A program made the translations under genes and the position numbers. The notes beneath the pieces were generated by a model. That model did no database searches, was not told where the DNA came from, and was given only the letters and a program-made list of their open reading frames with translations. A DNA stretch of 64,000 bases. It comes from Dioscorea cayenensis subsp. rotundata (Eukaryota > Streptophyta > Magnoliopsida > Dioscoreales > Dioscoreaceae). The stretch's first letter is position 1; each line of letters starts with the position of its first letter. Shown here piece after piece: positions 61,176 through 64,000 of the stretch. The DNA lies in NCBI RefSeq assembly GCF_009730915.1, contig NC_052475.1, positions 1,984,001 to 2,048,000 on the forward strand, read 5' to 3'.

Positions 61176-64000
61176 ATGAGCGCCCAATCCCGCTGCTCTT
61201 CGGATCTCAGTCCAGCCGACGCCATGGATTCCGGCGAGAAGCGGCTCAATGAGCTCGGATACAAGCAAGAGCTCCGGCGAGAGATGGTATTCCTTCTATT
61301 CCTTTGATAAAAATCCAATCTTTGCTTACATGTTTCATGAAATCGCTGTGATTTGAGCTGCTGAACTTGTGGAATCAATGGATGTAGACGTTGTTCAAGA
61401 CGCTGGCAATCTCGTTCTCGACTATGACGTTGTTCACCGGCATCACGCCGTTGTATGGATCCAGCTTGCTGTATGCCGGGCCGGCGGCGCTGGTTTGGGG
61501 CTGGGTCGTTGTCTCCTTCTTCACTTGGTTTGTTGGTATCGCCATGGCTGAGATCTGCTCATCTTTTCCTGTAGGTTTTGGTGCCTTATTTTAGTGTTTT
61601 GTTTGGGATTCTTCAAAAATGTTTGATTTTTCTCATTTTTGAGTTGTTTGGGTGGTTGTGTTTGGATTTTTCTATTTGAGGAAATTGTGAATTTGATGAA
61701 AGAATTAGAAGAAAAATTCAATTTTGGTTTGATATTGGGACTAAGATTTAGTAATTATTATTGTTATTATTTTTTGGAACAGACCACTGGTTCTCTGTAT
61801 TTTTGGGCTGCTCATCTAGCAGGTCCAGTATGGGGTCCATTTGCTTCATGGTGTTGTGCATGGTTGGAGACTATTGGCCTTATTGCTGGTATAGGCACAC
61901 AGGTATATATGCTCCACTTCATCTAATTTATGAATTGATTCTTGCAGCAATCTTCAATTTTGTAGTGTTTTTCTCTTTTCTGTTTGCTTTATTATACAAC
62001 TCGTTGTGTTCTTCACTCCTATTCATCTGATTCCTGAATTAATTCTAGCAACATGCTTGTTTCCTGAAGTGTTTTCTGTTTGTCTTCATCTAGTTTATCA
62101 GCTAATCAATTCTGAATTGCTTCGCATTTGTTTGACAAATTGTTGTGTTCTTTACTCCTCTTCATCCAAGTCATCAAATGAATCAGTTTTGAAGTGTCTC
62201 TGTTTGCTTTTCATCTAAATGATTACTTTCTTCTATTTTTTTGCAATTTTTTTCCTTCAGAAATTTCACTTCTTTTCTGGTTGCAGGCTTATGCTGGATC
62301 ACAAGTGTTGCAGAGTATCATTTTACTGTGCACTGGGACTAACAAGGGTGGAGGTTATTTGGCGCCTCGTGGAGTTTTTCTTGCTATGTATGTGGGACTT
62401 ACAATTATTTGGGCGATACTCAACACATTTGCTCTTGAAGTTATTGCCTTCATCGATATAATATCTATCTGGTGGCAGGTAATTTCAGATTACACGAAAA
62501 CCATGTGCTTCATCTTCTTTCATTTAACAATTGCAGAAGTACTTTCCCGACTTGTGCTCATTTAGATGGTTGTTATTATTTTTTTATCTAAAACTGAAGC
62601 TTGATATTGATCAATTGTTCTTATTAAATTCATATGGAAGATATGAAGAAGATTTGAAATGTTTTAGTCTTTGATGGAATCTAATTGTCGGCAAAGTTGA
62701 CCAATTGGTTCAAGATAAATATAAAAAATAAGATATGCTAGTTTATTGGAGTAGAGATTGTTTCACTATTTCTTCTTTTAGCATTATCAAACCTCTAATT
62801 TATTGAATTAATGTTTTGATTTCCTTTCTTCTGATCCTATTCTTCTTCTTTTTAAACACCTTGCAGGTTATTGGAGGATTTGTCATAGTTATAATGCTTC
62901 CTCTTGTGGCATTGAGCACACAAAGTGCTTCTTATGTATTTAGTCATTTTGAAACAGCTCCAGCATCAACTGGTATAAACAGCAAGCCATATGCAGTAAT
63001 TCTAGCAGTTACTGTTAGTCAGTACTCACTATACGGATACGACGCTGCAGCACATTTAACTGAAGAAACAAAAGGCGCTGACAAGAATGGCCCTATCGCT
63101 ATCCTTTCTAGCATCGGCATCATTACTATATTCGGATGGGCCTATATCTTAGCTCTCACTTTCAGCATTCAGGTACCCGAATAACCATCCTTCAGATAAT
63201 CAATTCTAATCGATTTAAGATTATCTAACACTATGGTTAATTTATATGCAGAATTTTGACTATTTGTATGATACTAACAATGAGACGGCAGGAGTGTTTG
63301 TACCGGCACAAATACTCTACGATGCTTTCCACGGGCGCTACCATAATTCAACGGGAGCCATAATTGTGTTGTTTGTCATTTGGGGTTCTTTTTTCTTCGG
63401 TGGCCTTTCAATCACTACAAGTGCAGCCAGGGTGGTGAGAAATGAGAAACATATACCATTGAATGCTCTAATGTACTCTTATAGTATCACCCGATACTTT
63501 AACAAGTTATACCGAATTACAGGTATACGCATTATCAAGGGACCAAGGGATACCTTTCTCATCGATATGGCGACATATTCATCCTAAACACAAGGTTCCG
63601 GCCAATGCAGTGTGGTTATGTGCAGCAATCTGCATTCTTCTCGGACTTCCTATTCTGAAAGTGAATGTAGTCTTCACAGCAATTACTTCCATATGCACTG
63701 TAGGATGGGTTGGAGGTTACGCGGTACCAATCTTTGCCAGGATGATAATGCCGGAGAAAAAGTTCAATCCCGGACCTTTTTATCTTGGAAAAGCAAGAAG
63801 GCCGGTTTGCTTGATTGCATTTCTGTGGATTTGCTACACTTGTTCTGTCTTCCTTCTGCCAACTTTGTATCCAATCAAATGGGATACATTCAATTATGCA
63901 CCTGTGGCACTTGGTGTTTGCATCACATTGATAATGTTTTGGTGGATTGTGGATGCAAGGAAATGGTTCAAAGGGCCTGTGAGAAACATTGATGATCAGA
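61176..64000 (+). CDS. BAT1: BAT1-type amino-acid permease (APC superfamily), 3' end beyond the window
   Basis: A member of the plant bidirectional amino-acid/GABA transporter group, a 12-helix APC-superfamily carrier. Exons are 61176-61286, 61388-61570, 61793-61912, 62287-62478, 62867-63172, 63252-63434 and 63523 onwards. All introns are phase 0 and GT-AG. 524 residues lie in the window and no stop is reached; the family is about 520 residues, so little is missing. Diagnostic stretches: RLNELGYKQELRREM at the N terminus; AISFSTMTLFTGITPLYGSS in helix 1; IAMAEICSSFPTTGSLYFWA; YGYDAAAHLTEETKGADKNG; ARVVYALSRDQGIPFSSIW spanning an exon join; and NPGPFYLGKARRPV. Helix-rich throughout. Start: the first ATG gives MSAQSRCSSDL; an ATG 15 codons later (MDSGEKRL) aligns with Arabidopsis BAT1 and is an alternative. 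Substrates are inferred. Confidence 0.94.

Overview
The window is nuclear DNA of a flowering plant. It is very AT-rich, and it carries spliced genes with GT-AG introns, TATA boxes and poly(A)-type 3' ends, alongside many plant-type transposable elements. The FT, ACO, HRD1 and BAT1 proteins are all plant versions. The FT and ACO sequences would fit a non-grass monocot, but the sequence alone does not settle the species. A run of exactly 1,000 N (43743-44742) marks a scaffold gap.

Five genes look intact. Two are near-identical FT-type florigen genes, FT copy 1 (15967-17235) and FT copy 2 (40540-41785). They lie in the same direction about 24.6 kb apart, inside a roughly 4 kb segmental duplication. 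The others are an ACC oxidase (49014-50158), an HRD1 ER-associated ubiquitin ligase on the minus strand (51652-55338), and a BAT1-type amino-acid permease (61176 to beyond the window end). Together they touch flowering signalling, ethylene synthesis, ER protein quality control and amino-acid export. I see no sign that they act as a unit.

Region by region: 1-2.5 kb holds telomere-like repeats and two nested hAT-type elements. 2.6-6.4 kb is a shattered MLH1 pseudogene. 7.2-12.7 kb holds two oppositely oriented Copia remnants and an RNase H-like fragment. 14.8-18.8 kb is the first FT duplicon, ending at a CACTA-transposon terminus. 21.3-22.4 kb is a solo LTR with a perfect 5-bp target duplication. 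23.8-26.5 kb is an F-box pseudogene split by a hAT MITE and an LTR. 26.7-29.1 kb is a PTI1-like kinase pseudogene. 30.3-36.8 kb is a decayed MuDR-type element with about 0.5-kb terminal inverted repeats. 36.9-39.2 kb is a second, younger Mutator-like element with an exact 9-bp target duplication and non-transposase contents. 39.2-43.4 kb is the second FT duplicon, followed by tandem repeats and the assembly gap. 44.7-48.8 kb is microsatellite-rich DNA upstream of ACO. 55.8-61 kb is a cluster of small DNA transposons with a stray fragment of a BAT1 exon.

The most informative signals are the duplicated florigen genes with uneven divergence between copies, the Mutator-like element carrying exon-like sequence, the clean MITE insertion that splits an F-box exon, the set of hAT-type elements whose ends are GC-rich repeat arrays in AT-rich DNA, and a possible 36-nt in-frame cassette exon inside HRD1. 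I did not find a clearly novel multi-gene system.
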